From positions 124,001 through 188,000 of the forward strand of contig JAAVTG010000717.1 in the NCBI GenBank assembly GCA_011947345.1: DNA of 64,000 nt, in the 5' to 3' direction. The number at the start of each line of letters is the position of its first letter. The first letter of the stretch is position 1. Source of the DNA: Phytophthora quininea. Lineage: Eukaryota > Oomycota > Peronosporomycetes > Peronosporales > Peronosporaceae. Shown one piece after another: positions 11,490-20,889 of this stretch. The notes under the pieces were generated by a model. It saw only the letters and a list, made by a program, of their open reading frames with translations, had not been told where the DNA came from and did no database searches. The translations under genes and the position numbers were made by a program.

Positions 11490-12183
11490 ATGGCTCTCAC
11501 TCTCTACGCCAACCTCATCAGCCAGCCGTCTCGTGCTCTCATCTGGGTCATGAAGGTCAAGGGCGTCGACTTTGAGCTGGTCAACATGATGCCCGGCAGC
11601 GACAAGTTCAAAACCCCGAGTTCAAGGCCGTCAACCCCAACTGTCTCGTGCCGGTGCTCAAGGACGGCGACTTTGTGCTGACCGAAGGCATGGCCACCTG
11701 TATCCGACAGACGTTAGAGTCCGTGCCAAAGTGAACGAGTTCCTGCACTGGCATCACACCAACACTCGACTGTTCACCTTGAACATCCACCGCCCGTCGA
11801 TCGCCAAGCAGACCAACACGGCGACCAAGAAAGATCTGCTGGCTCTAGAGGGCCAAGACGCTCTGATCGAGAGAGTCATGACTCTGCTGGAGAGTTTCCT
11901 GAGCCACGACTACGTCGCACACACCGACATCCCAACGGTGGCTGACTACGCCGCGTACTGCGAGATCGACCAACTCGAGATGATGGGCTACGAGTTCTCC
12001 AAGTACAAGAAGGTTTCGGCGTGGCTCGAACGCATGAAGCAGATCCCATTCCACGACGAGGTGCACGTGCCTCTGAGTGAATTCCTGACGAAGTATGGAC
12101 TCCGTGCGACGGCGAACCACCCGCAGGATAATCCGCAACAAGTTGTCGTAAGAAACCTCACTAATAACAACACGCGCTTATGA
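11490..12183 (+). pseudogene. Broken glutathione S-transferase, copy A
   Basis: Starts like the intact neighbour at 12603 (LTLYANLISQPSRALIW) but carries two lesions. One C is missing from the C run at 11614-11617, shifting the frame. A block of about 35-40 bp coding for the end of the thioredoxin-like domain (equivalent of ILPYLADKFGWDD) is absent after GMA near 11697. From about 11731 the C-terminal helical domain is open and almost identical in DNA to 12887-13230 of the intact gene, suggesting gene conversion. The usual stop is lost (CAG instead of TAG in copy B), so the frame runs into former 3' flank and ends at 12183. Both lesions are shared with the copy at 26774. Confidence 0.85.
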
Positions 12184-12552
12184 ACTCACATTGTTGACAC
12201 CAAAAGATCTGTCGTAGTTGTAAAAGTCAACTTGATCCAATTGAAGATTGCATGTGCTTCTCAATAGAGTTTAAAGCGTGTGGCCGACGCGTGCACAGCT
12301 ACCTACCAATTCCGACGTTGTGTCCGTCCGACGATCGACTACCGAGACAACTTCAAACTTCAGATGTAGCCACCTCGACATTGACGTCCTACCTGGCGCA
12401 TAACCACAGCAAAGCGCGTGCACTTGTCTCTTCTTGCCCTTGTCGAACCTTGCCGATCTGTGTGTGCGACACCGTCAACTCCGATGTCTTCCCGAACACG
12501 ACGAGTAGTGAGTGTGGGTTATCTCTTGCATCACTTTGACAGCCAAATAATT
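12184..12552. other. Intergenic region between GST copies
   Basis: No gene supported. Short plus-strand open frames at 12252-12606 have no domain and overlap the promoter of the next GST. Confidence 0.4.
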
Positions 12553-12567
12553 CTCATTCTGCAATTT
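12553..12567 (+). promoter_or_regulatory. Oomycete Inr-FPR core promoter
   Basis: CTCATTCTGCAATTT, a near-perfect Inr-FPR element, 36 bp before the GST start codon at 12603. Confidence 0.75.
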
Positions 12568-12602
12568 GCAAGCAGCACTAACAACTCCCAACCAAAACGA
12601 CC

Positions 12603-13277
12603 ATGACCGTCAAGCTCTACGCCAACCTCGTCAGCCAGCCGTCCCGAGCCATCATCTGGGCCCTCAAGGTCAAAGGCGAGGACTTTGAGCTCGTGGAGAT
12701 GCTGCCAGGAAGCGACAAGTTCCAAGCGCCCGAGTTCATGGCCATCAACCCCAGCCGTCTCGTTCCCGTCATCCAGGACGACGACTTCGTGCTGACCGAA
12801 GGCATGGCAATCCTGCCGTACCTGGCCGACAAGTTCGGCTGGGACGACTTGTACCCGAAGGACAGCCAGGCTCGCGCCAGGGTGAACGAGTTCCTGCACT
12901 GGCATCACACCAACACTCGACTGTTCACGTTGAATATCCACCGCCCGTCGATCGCCAAGCAGACCAGCACGGCGACCAAGAAAGATCTGCTGGCTCTAGA
13001 GGGCCAAGACGCTCTGATCGAGAGAGTCATGACTCTGCTGGAGAGTTTCCTGAGCCACGACTACGTCGCACACACCGACATCCCAACGGTGGCTGACTAC
13101 GCCGCGTACTGCGAGATCGACCAACTCGAGATGATGGGCTACGAGTTCTCCAAGTACAAGAAGGTTTCGGCGTGGCTCGCTCGTATGAAGCAGATCCCAT
13201 TCCACGACGAGGTGCACGAACCTTTGGACGGCTTCCTGACGAAGTATGGACTGCGTGCGACGGTGAACCAGCCCTAA
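12603..13277 (+). CDS. Glutathione S-transferase (intact)
   Basis: Cytosolic GST of 224 residues conjugating glutathione to electrophiles. The N-terminal thioredoxin-like domain (residues 1-80) has YANLVSQPSRAI, where Ser of SQPSR is the likely glutathione-activating residue as in theta-like classes, then the conserved cis-Pro segment (NPSRLVPVI) and the glutamate-binding DDFVLTEGMAIL. The C-terminal helical domain (90-224) contains NEFLHWHHTNTR and YVAHTDIPTVADYAAYCEI with the conserved Asp of the N-capping box. No intron, although the related gene at 37 kb has four. Next in a tandem cluster with copies at 11490 and 13871. The Inr-FPR element upstream supports this start. Confidence 0.93.
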   Translation: MTVKLYANLVSQPSRAIIWALKVKGEDFELVEMLPGSDKFQAPEFMAINPSRLVPVIQDDDFVLTEGMAILPYLADKFGWDDLYPKDSQARARVNEFLHWHHTNTRLFTLNIHRPSIAKQTSTATKKDLLALEGQDALIERVMTLLESFLSHDYVAHTDIPTVADYAAYCEIDQLEMMGYEFSKYKKVSAWLARMKQIPFHDEVHEPLDGFLTKYGLRATVNQP

Positions 13278-13377
13278 AGAAACCCCAGGCAGCAGTTTGA
13301 TGCAGCATCTTGATGCAGGTAACAAAGGCACTCTTTACCTTAAACTTTAGCCTCTGACGCTTTGCATTTATTTACAG

Positions 13378-13464
13378 CAAATTCCTTTCCCCGACGAAGT
13401 CCGCGAGCCTCTGGACAAGTGTTTGACGAGCGTCGGCATCCGAGCCCCACCTGGCCAGACCTAG
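13378..13464 (+). pseudogene. Orphan GST terminal exon
   Basis: After an intron-like tract ending in TTTATTTACAG at 13377, a 28-codon frame reads QIPFPDEVREPLDKCLTSVG and stops at TAG (13462-13464). It aligns with the last 28 residues of the neighbouring GSTs (QIPFHDEVHEPLDGFLTKYG). The splice acceptor falls at the same place as the last intron of the GST at 37-38 kb, after the Arg-Met-Lys codons. No matching upstream exons precede it, so it is a relic of an intron-bearing GST. Confidence 0.7.
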
Positions 13465-13808
13465 GTAGACACATCTGTGGACCAGGTCTCGCAGATAATG
13501 TGCTCGTGTTAGCGAAGTCTGTAGCGGTCTCGCAGATGAAAATCACACCACCACCGCCATCTCGTACCGCTGCTTCTGTCTCTAGTTCACTCTTGGCACA
13601 TCAACATCGTCCACGGATTATCCGCCGAGAAGCGCTGCAACCGAAGCAGGACGTCCGACCTTTTCGCGCTGGCTGTGTAAACCAACAAGATGCGAAATCA
13701 CCATCAGGACTTGGACACAGACGCCGCAGTGCCGGCCGCTCCACGCTAGCCTTCCTGATCCCTTTCCTGCTCCGCCCCACGTGGCGAAGTCTCCATTGAC
13801 AGCTCCAT
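13465..13808. other. Intergenic region
   Basis: No gene supported. A plus-strand frame over 13362-13799 is a chance extension of the GST exon relic into non-coding DNA. Confidence 0.4.
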
Positions 13809-13827
13809 CCCATTCTTCAATTCGCAG
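13809..13827 (+). promoter_or_regulatory. Inr-FPR-like core promoter
   Basis: CCCATTCTTCAATTCGCAG, slightly diverged from the Inr-FPR consensus, 44-62 bp before the GST ATG at 13871. Confidence 0.6.
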
Positions 13828-13870
13828 TCTGCGACCCAAGCGACGAACTTCCAAGACTTCATCAACCGCC

Positions 13871-14545
13871 ATGGTGCTCAAGCTGTACGCCAACATGATC
13901 AGCCAGCCGTCCCGTATGGTGGCGTGGTTGCTCAAGGTCAAGGGTGTCGACCACGAACTCGTTGAGGTGAACCCTGGCAGCGAGTTTTTCAAGTCGGACG
14001 AGTTCAAGGCCATCAACCCCAACCGATTGGTGCCGGCCATCCAGGACGACGACTTCTTGCTCACCGAAGGCCTGGCCATCATCACCTACTTGGCCGACAA
14101 GTACGAGTGGACTGACCTGTACCCCAAGGACAACAAGGTCCGCGCCAAGATCAACGAGTTCCTGCATTGGCACCACACCAACACCCGCCTCTTCACCTTG
14201 AACATCGTCCGCCCGGAGATCGCCAAGATCCTCAAGGTAGCCACCCCCAAGGACCTCGCTGCTCTGGAGGCCAAGGACGCTCTCATTGAGAAGGAGTTCG
14301 GGCTATTGGAAGTGTTCCTAGACCACGACTACATCGCCCACACGGACGAGCCCACGCTGGCCGACTACGCCGCGTACTGCGAGATCGACCAACTCGAGAT
14401 GATGGGGCTCGACTTCTCCAAGTACAAGAAAGTATCGGCCTGGCTCGAGCGCATGAAGAAGACGCCGTTCCACGACGAGGTGCACCAACCCCTGAGCGGC
14501 TTCCTGACGCAGTTCGGCCTGCGCGCCACTGCTGCCAAGCCGTAA
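13871..14545 (+). CDS. Glutathione S-transferase (intact)
   Basis: Intronless 224-residue GST, same length and layout as the gene at 12603: thioredoxin-like domain with LKLYANMISQPSRMVAW, the cis-Pro segment NPNRLVPAI and TEGLAIITYLADKYEW, then the helical domain with INEFLHWHHTNTRLF and the YIAHTDEPTLADYAAY capping box. I chose the ATG at 13871 over an in-frame ATG at 13781 because the Inr-FPR element lies between them and homology begins at 13871. The segment IEKEFGLLEVFLDHDYIAHT is shared with the broken copy at 26774, which points to sequence exchange between copies. Confidence 0.93.
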   Translation: MVLKLYANMISQPSRMVAWLLKVKGVDHELVEVNPGSEFFKSDEFKAINPNRLVPAIQDDDFLLTEGLAIITYLADKYEWTDLYPKDNKVRAKINEFLHWHHTNTRLFTLNIVRPEIAKILKVATPKDLAALEAKDALIEKEFGLLEVFLDHDYIAHTDEPTLADYAAYCEIDQLEMMGLDFSKYKKVSAWLERMKKTPFHDEVHQPLSGFLTQFGLRATAAKP

Positions 14546-14740
14546 ACGATCGATAAGCTAGATGAGAATAATAATAACACGTCTTCTACAGACTTCGCTA
14601 ACACGAGCTCATTGAGCTCATGTCGAGGTTCGATCCGCTTCTCTGTAGCCCGAAACGAGATCGCTAGTCTTCTGGGGTCTAGCGATGAATCGCATGCACT
14701 GCCAGCGACCCTGCACACGTGAACCGAAGGATATTCTCAT

Positions 14741-16052
14741 TCACTTCTCCTTCTTGGGCTCACTACTGCTATTGGTGTCCACCAGACAGTTCTGGAAGCC
14801 ATGCTCCAATGCTTCACGGTCAAATTTCTGGCCGATCAGCACAAGGCGAGAGACACGAGCCTCGTTGGGAGTCCATGGAGCTCCAGGTGCGATGGTGTAC
14901 GTGTCAAGAACTCCTTGCACGACACAGCGGCGATCTTCCGCGTCACCAGCCACGGATAGCACGCCTTTCACTCGCAGTACGTCAGCTCCCTTGACATATC
15001 GAGCCACTACTTCGGACAGCCACTCTCCAAAGGCAGCAACGTCCACATCACGCTCCACTTCAAAGTGGACCGTGCTGATGCCGCCTGTATGAAGACCTCG
15101 AGCCTTGACATCCCCTTCTCTCCATCCCCATTTACAGCCTTGTTCTGTTCATTAAAGCGCACTGCGTCGAACGTCTTGACGTTCAAAATCTTAGCTAAGT
15201 CGACGTTCGCGTTCACACAGGTACAGACCGTGGCCTCCTCATTGATCTCTCCAATAGCTCTCTCGAGCCTCAAAATCTCCTCTCTTGTGGCCATATCGAC
15301 CTTGTTCAGCACCACCAGATCTGCATACAGCGCTTGTCGCTGCAGTTCAATGGGGAAGTCGTATTTGCCGTCCCCCAGTATCTCTGCGTGGCCTTGGCGT
15401 CCACCATGGTCACAATGGCGTCCAGTCGAAACCGCGACGCTCGCAGTCTCAAGAACGTCTCGATGATTGGACCAGGGTCCGCTAGTCCCGTGGTCTCCAC
15501 CACCAAGTAGTCGAAGCTCTTCTGCTCCACCAGCTGCAACAAATAGTCCAGAATGCGCTCCAGCTCGTCTCCGCCGCGGCCTTTGCCGCCTCGTGCCGTG
15601 CAGCACATGCAGCCGTTCTTGAGTACATAGATACCATCACTCTGCTTGCCTGCACTCTGTAGCAAGGAGTGGTCGATGCTCACGGCGCCCAGCTCGTTCT
15701 CCAGCACCATAATCTGGTATGGCAGCTGCTCCTCGGTCAGTAGGATTCGGTTGAGTAGTGTGGTCTTCCCAGCGCCTAGAAAGCCTGTTAGAATGGTCAC
15801 GGGGACGGTAGGAGACTCTTTATTGCCGCTGTGCGCTGCCAGCTGCTCTGTTTTGCGCTGGATACGGCGCTCTCGCCGAACTTGGAGACACCAGGCCACG
15901 ACGTTGGCGACGGCGACGGAGAGCAGCAAGAGCAGCAGCAACACGACGCCCAGGAGCATCCAGAAGCCTCGAGGGGATAGAGAGGACGATGGCGCAGCTG
16001 TGTAGAGGTACAGCTCGTCCTCTAAGGACGGCGGGGACCCGTACGAGACCAT
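14741..16052 (-). CDS. CobW/COG0523-family GTPase with N-terminal membrane anchor
   Basis: Metallochaperone-type GTPase (relatives: CobW, YeiR, eukaryotic ZNG1/CBWD, which handle zinc). Motifs: P-loop GFLGAGKTTLLN, ENELGAVSIDHSLL, the metal-binding CxCC motif NGCMCCT, TTGLADPGP and NKVD. The C-terminal domain (from about 15058) is the usual COG0523 extension. Ahead of the P-loop, residues 30-57 form a strongly hydrophobic helix (MLLGVVLLLLLLLSVAVANV), unusual in this family. I take the start at ATG 16052; an in-frame ATG at 16118 is also possible. Two single-base shifts are needed, near 15391-15396 and at the C run near 15113-15116; both sit in runs and look like sequence errors. Divergent from the kinase at 16190. 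Confidence 0.85.
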
Positions 16053-16189
16053 CGAAGAAGAGGGTAACCAGCCAGCAAGAAAATGTATCCTTTCGGTTGC
16101 AATGATGATGCCACACATTCGCCCTTTTTCTGCATTTATTTACTATAGTATATATCTTTTTCTCGAAAGGTTGCAGAACCAAAAACTAC

Positions 16190-18452
16190 ATGACGAAGAG
16201 TGCAGCTCCCGCCGCGGACACGTGCCTGTACGGCTCTGTGGTGGGGATGACGCGACTGTTATCGCTGGATGAAGTCGACAACCAAGCCAATGAGGCGTCC
16301 TCCAACGCTCAGCGCCAAAGCTGCGACGAGTGCGAGCAGGCGAGCGCCGCCATCTCCTGCGACGCTTGCGGGCTAGTGTATTGTTCGCAGTGCGACGCCC
16401 ACAGACACCGCAAGGGCAAACTACAGGGTCATACCCGAGTAAACCTTATTACAAGTCAATTACCAACACAAGAGAAGACAGGAGCGAGCTGCTGGAGCAT
16501 CAAGGACGTCTGCGAATGGCTGGAAGACCGAGACCTCGCGCTCTTCGTGGACGAAGCCCAAAAGCAGCAGGTTACGGGGAAATGCTGCTATCAACTGAAG
16601 GACTGGACAAGTTCCTGGACGCTGCGTCGGGAGTATCGAGAGGCTACAAAAAGAAGCTGCAGAGAGAAGTGCACAAGCTGCAGAATGAGGAGACGCCGGA
16701 AACGCCACGAAAGGTAATGGCGCCGTCCCCACCTAGCAACTCAATGAGACGCATTGGCATCAACCTCAAGGTGGATGTGGAGCCGCCAGTCAATAGTGTG
16801 CCGCCTAGACGGATGAAACCTCCCGCGGGAATGGGGCAGTTGAAGATTGACGTAGGGAAGCCTCACGGGAGAAGTCGACGACCCCGAAAAGGGCAAGTGC
16901 TCGACAAGGCACGGGAGGACTGGGTATTGACATTGCACAGATGAAGGAGAAGACGGTGGCTGCATCGTATGACTTCTCAGCCACCGGTCGACTCCAGACG
17001 CAAGGCTTTGAGATTAATGTGAGTACCTGGTCGATTGACGGAGTGCACTCTGGAGCTGATGTGATCTTGTTTCTTTTTATTCAGACGCGTGGTATCGCCA
17101 ATGTTCCATTCGGCGGTCACCAACAACACCATCAGGTGGTTGCACAGGACTCGCCATCATCGACAGAGTCTCTTGGTACACGAGACTACCTCTTGCTGCT
17201 CAACGAGCTAGGCCAAGGAGCTGGTGGAAAGGTATACAAAGCGCTGTACATGCCGACGTTCCGGTTGGTGGCGGTGAAAGTGATCCGTGTGCTGGATCAG
17301 AGCAAGCGCCACCAAATGGTGCGCGAACTGAAGTCTTTGTACGTGAACTTCGTGCCGCTGGCTTCTGCCACCGTTCCCTCCTCCTCGTTGTCACCATCGT
17401 CCACACAAGCAGCATGCGAAGAACTTGTCGTCTTCTACGATGCGTACACGAACCCTGAGGCGGGTTCAGTGTCGATTGTTCTCGAGTACATGGACGGCGG
17501 GTCTCTAGAAGACTACATGAAATCCTCTGACAAAAGCGACGGCAGTTCTCTTTCCGAGAAGGAAATTGCAAATGTAGCAGCGTGCGGTTTGAAAGGGCTG
17601 GCGTTCCTGCATGAGCACCACCAGCTGCATAGAGATATCAAGCTCGGCAACATGCTAATAAACTACCAAGGACAAGTCAAGGTAAGTCAACGCATTTCAA
17701 GTTGTTTATTTATTTGTTAAATACTCATCTGATCTTGCAGATTTCGGACTTTGGCATATCCAGAGACCTGGAGAGCACGCTGGCCAAGGCAACAACATTC
17801 ACAGGCACTCTTTTGTAAGTATTGAACTTGAATTCTCTCTACCTAATGGTTCAAATGATTAAGTTCTATTCTGCCGTAGATACATGGCGCCCGAGCGGAT
17901 TAGCGGTGGGATGTATTCCTACCCTTCAGACATCTGGTCGTTCGGGTTGGCTGTGATGGCGTGTGCCATCGGAAAGCTGCCTGTGCCAACAAAAGATGGC
18001 TACTGGGGTGTCGTGCATGCTGTTCAGGAGCAGCCGTCACCTCGACTTACCGACTACGGCAGCCACTTCTCGCCAGAGTTGTGTGACTTCTTGGACCAAT
18101 GTCTGCAAAAGAATCCCATGTACCGGCCCCCTGCAGCACGACTACTAGAACACCCTTTTATCACGAAAACTATTCCCCACGAGAGCAAGCAGGAGTGCGA
18201 TTGAGTCGCGACCAGCAGCCTCTTGCGACAAAGGCGCTCGAGCGCAGTCGACAGGAACTGCGGGACATCGCCGACAAAGCGCAGAGTTGGTGCCGAGACC
18301 ACGCTGACGCTCTGCAGCGGCTTTTACTAGACGAGAAGGTTGCAAAGGTCTCAAACCAAGGCAAGATCGAGGCGCTGGCGAAGCAACTCCGTCTGCCGGT
18401 GGACGAAGTTGAAACTCACTTTGCATTTCTCGATAAGTATTGCGAATCATGA
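16190..18452 (+). CDS. Protein kinase, MAPKK-like, with B-box and SAM domains
   Basis: Predicted Ser/Thr or dual-specificity kinase of the STE7/MAPKK type. Domains in order: B-box zinc finger (CDECEQASAAISCDACG, then YCSQCDAHRHRKGKLQGH), a SAM-like domain (CWSIKDVCEWLEDRDLALF through GLDKFLDAASGVSRGYKKK), a Pro-rich linker, and the kinase domain: glycine loop LGQGAGGKVYKA, VAVKVI, HRDIKLGNML, ISDFGIS and YMAPERI, the last typical of MAPKKs. Introns: 17019-17084, 17682-17740, 17815-17879. A C-terminal helical tail of about 80 residues follows. Single-base shifts are needed at the G run 16577-16580, near 16914 and near 18201; the restored frames give unbroken domains, so I treat the gene as real. 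The product would be about 680 residues. Confidence 0.85.
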
Positions 18453-18681
18453 TTGAACCTGTGTTGACATCGTGCGTAGATGACTGTTGTCACTAGTAGA
18501 ACATGGAAACATGAGTATCTCGACGAACTCTTTATCTCGCCGTCAATTAGAGAATTGAGCCGTGAGGAAACGGAACGGCTTGCGTACTGCGTGCAGATTA
18601 CTGGCATGGCATGATCTGGCAGCAAGAAAATGAAAATGATGGGGCAAATTTCATGACAACAAACCTGAGGTTCTGTTAGCT

Positions 18682-19406
18682 TTACCAGCGAAGTTTACGT
18701 GATGATATCTTATGCAGCTCCTTCAGATATCCATCGTAGTAGCGGTAGTTGATATGCTCCTTGAGTTCTTGTCCTGTTAGTTTGCCGAGTCCCAAAGAAC
18801 TTTTGATAAACTCTTCCGGTCTGTTCGCCTCCGTCCGAACTACAAGCCGCGCCACAAACTCGTTTTCGTGGATAATTGATTCATAACCAGCCGGCGTCTC
18901 GGGGGCTTTCTAGCCTTGATTGCTTGGTCGTCGACCATGTTGACGTACTTTGCGTAGACTTCAAGTTCGTCCGACTTCTTGACAAGTTTCAACGAGACTT
19001 CGTCGAGGCCCAGCAACCCCCAGACGGTGTAGGTACTAAGGTCCTTCCGCATCAAATCTCCCAGTTCATCTTCAAACCTCTTCAGATACGCCTTGTAGTA
19101 CTTGTAGTTGCTTTTTCTCTTGAGAGAAGCACCGAACGTCTTCGCCATATTTAAATCGCGCTTGACCTGGCGAGGACTATTCCTCCTCTCGAACCAATCG
19201 TCGATCTTCTTCCACTTGATCGTCTCTTTAGCCTTCTTGGCGGCCCTTAGCTTCGCAGCATAGGATGACACAACAGGAAAATAAATCCTCTCTTCGTCAC
19301 TTTTTAAGTTCCGCGTTGGAATCTCGACCGCTTTGGTCGCAACGATCGAGATGGTACCGGCGAGGAAAAGGAACATTATCACTAGCGGACCGTGGTTTAG
19401 GCGCAT
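18682..19406 (-). CDS. RXLR-type secreted effector (one frame break)
   Basis: Host-directed effector candidate. The ATG at 19406 starts a signal peptide (PLVIMFLFLAGTISIVATKA), followed by RNLK and an immediate DEER, a variant of the RXLR-dEER host-translocation motif with Lys in the last position. The rest is Lys/Arg/Tyr-rich and parallels the gene at 19646 throughout, with repeated YKYYKAYLKRFEDEL-type units. The open frame ends at 18840, but homology to the neighbour continues in another frame down to 18682; the change sits at a run of five G at 18901-18905, so it may be a sequencing error. Paired head to head with the next gene, 239 bp apart. Function unknown beyond the family. Confidence 0.75.
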
Positions 19407-19645
19407 CGTAGAGCTAGGAAATTCTTGAGCTATGGCCCGGCTGGAAAAGTGCAAACTGAAGTCGGGTCTTATGGTTCTACCCATCCTGCGCTAATCTGCA
19501 TGTAATATGCCTGGCTAGCGAGATTACTGTACAGATATCCCAGCGGTCATGGTTTTGAAGTCAACAACTTGGTGATCCATATTACTACACGATATTCAGT
19601 CGCTGCTAGTGTGCAATTCTCTCTCCACACAATAGTTTCTACGCC

Positions 19646-20392
19646 ATGAGGTTGAGTCGTTTGCTACTTGTTATCAACTTTGCTGGCTTAACTGCTGCCG
19701 TACCAGCTCAATCGATCTACCACCATTCACTCCGTGTTCGTAATTTGAGAAGTGAAGATACCGGTAACGTCGATGGAATCAAGTTCGACGAGAGGATCAA
19801 GTTCCCGGTCGTGTCGTCGATTGCTGCCAAGCTGAGAGAGAAGAAGCAGATGAAAGAAGCCGCGATGTGGAAGCAAATCGACAAGTGGAATGAAGGTGCT
19901 CTCCCTGTCACCCCAAACCAAGTCCGAACTCGGTTGAAACTAGACAACAAGTTCGGCGATAAACTTAAGAACGACAAGAACTACAAGTTCTACAAGGGTT
20001 TTCTGACCAAGTTTGAAGACCGGATGGACGAAATAGTGCAGATCAATCTCCCGACCATCAACGTGTGGAATCTCCTCGGTCTAGAGAGGTTCAAAACTGC
20101 CAGGGCTTTCCAGGAGTCAGACGAGCTTCGGATCTACAAAACGTACGTCAACCGGTTCGACGACAAGGCCATCGACGAAAAACGACTCCCCATTCCTACG
20201 GAGCATGGCCTTGCATTTTCTCATGCAGAGTCTGTCGCGAAACTTGCGATTCGAACCGCGATGAAGAGACCCGAAGAATACGTCAAGGCCTCGCTAGGAC
20301 TTCACGGGAAAACGGGAGCGGCACTCACAGAGCATCCGAACTATCCCAAATTCAAGGGATATCTGGACGGCGTGGATAAAATGTCTTCGTAA
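19646..20392 (+). CDS. RXLR-type secreted effector
   Basis: Complete intronless frame of 248 residues. Signal peptide (LLLVINFAGLTAAVPA), then RNLR at about residues 33-36 and a weak dEER-like FDER near residue 51. The mature part contains three related units of about 34 residues that end in NYKFYKGFLTKFED, ELRIYKTYVNRFDD and NYPKFKGYLDGVDK, reminiscent of the repeated W/Y/L motifs of RXLR effectors. RXLR effectors are secreted by the pathogen and act in plant cells; the target cannot be read from sequence. Divergently paired with a homologue at 18682-19406, an arrangement likely produced by inverted duplication. Confidence 0.88.
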   Translation: MRLSRLLLVINFAGLTAAVPAQSIYHHSLRVRNLRSEDTGNVDGIKFDERIKFPVVSSIAAKLREKKQMKEAAMWKQIDKWNEGALPVTPNQVRTRLKLDNKFGDKLKNDKNYKFYKGFLTKFEDRMDEIVQINLPTINVWNLLGLERFKTARAFQESDELRIYKTYVNRFDDKAIDEKRLPIPTEHGLAFSHAESVAKLAIRTAMKRPEEYVKASLGLHGKTGAALTEHPNYPKFKGYLDGVDKMSS

Positions 20393-20889
20393 AGAGAGTA
20401 GTAGTTGATGATAATATTCCGCTGTTACAACTTCCACAACCTATTGAGATCGAAGACTTCGTAGTAATTCATGACATACAAAAGTTCGCGCTACTAAAGG
20501 AGGGTGAGTCGACTGACGCATGCTGGGGCATTGATCGTGTTGTACACTTGTAACAGCAATTCTACTACAAGAAGTACTGACAGAAAACATTCACGAGGAG
20601 GAACAATTCACAATTTTTGTTGTGCCATTCATGGGTTGCTGCGACTGCGGCTAGTAGTCACTTTCCCGGCATGCTGCGGATGCAAAGCACCTGTCCAAAA
20701 GGCGATTCCAATGAGCACGCAGTTTGTACTCAAGGACATCCACTTCGTGCTCTGCACCCACAAATGAACAATAAGACGAAACTTAGCCAATACTACTAGT
20801 AGTAGTTCGCGACGAGAAATACTGGATTCGCCCCAGCAAAAATGTCAACTCAAGCTTTCAGCAAGAGACTTATAGCCAACACGTATAGC
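20393..20889. other. Intergenic region
   Basis: No gene supported. Two short plus-strand open frames at 20504-20799 have no recognisable domain. Confidence 0.4.

Noticed and set aside
13362..13799. 145-residue plus-strand ORF
   Set aside because: Different frame from the GST exon relic for most of its length, with no homology beyond it.
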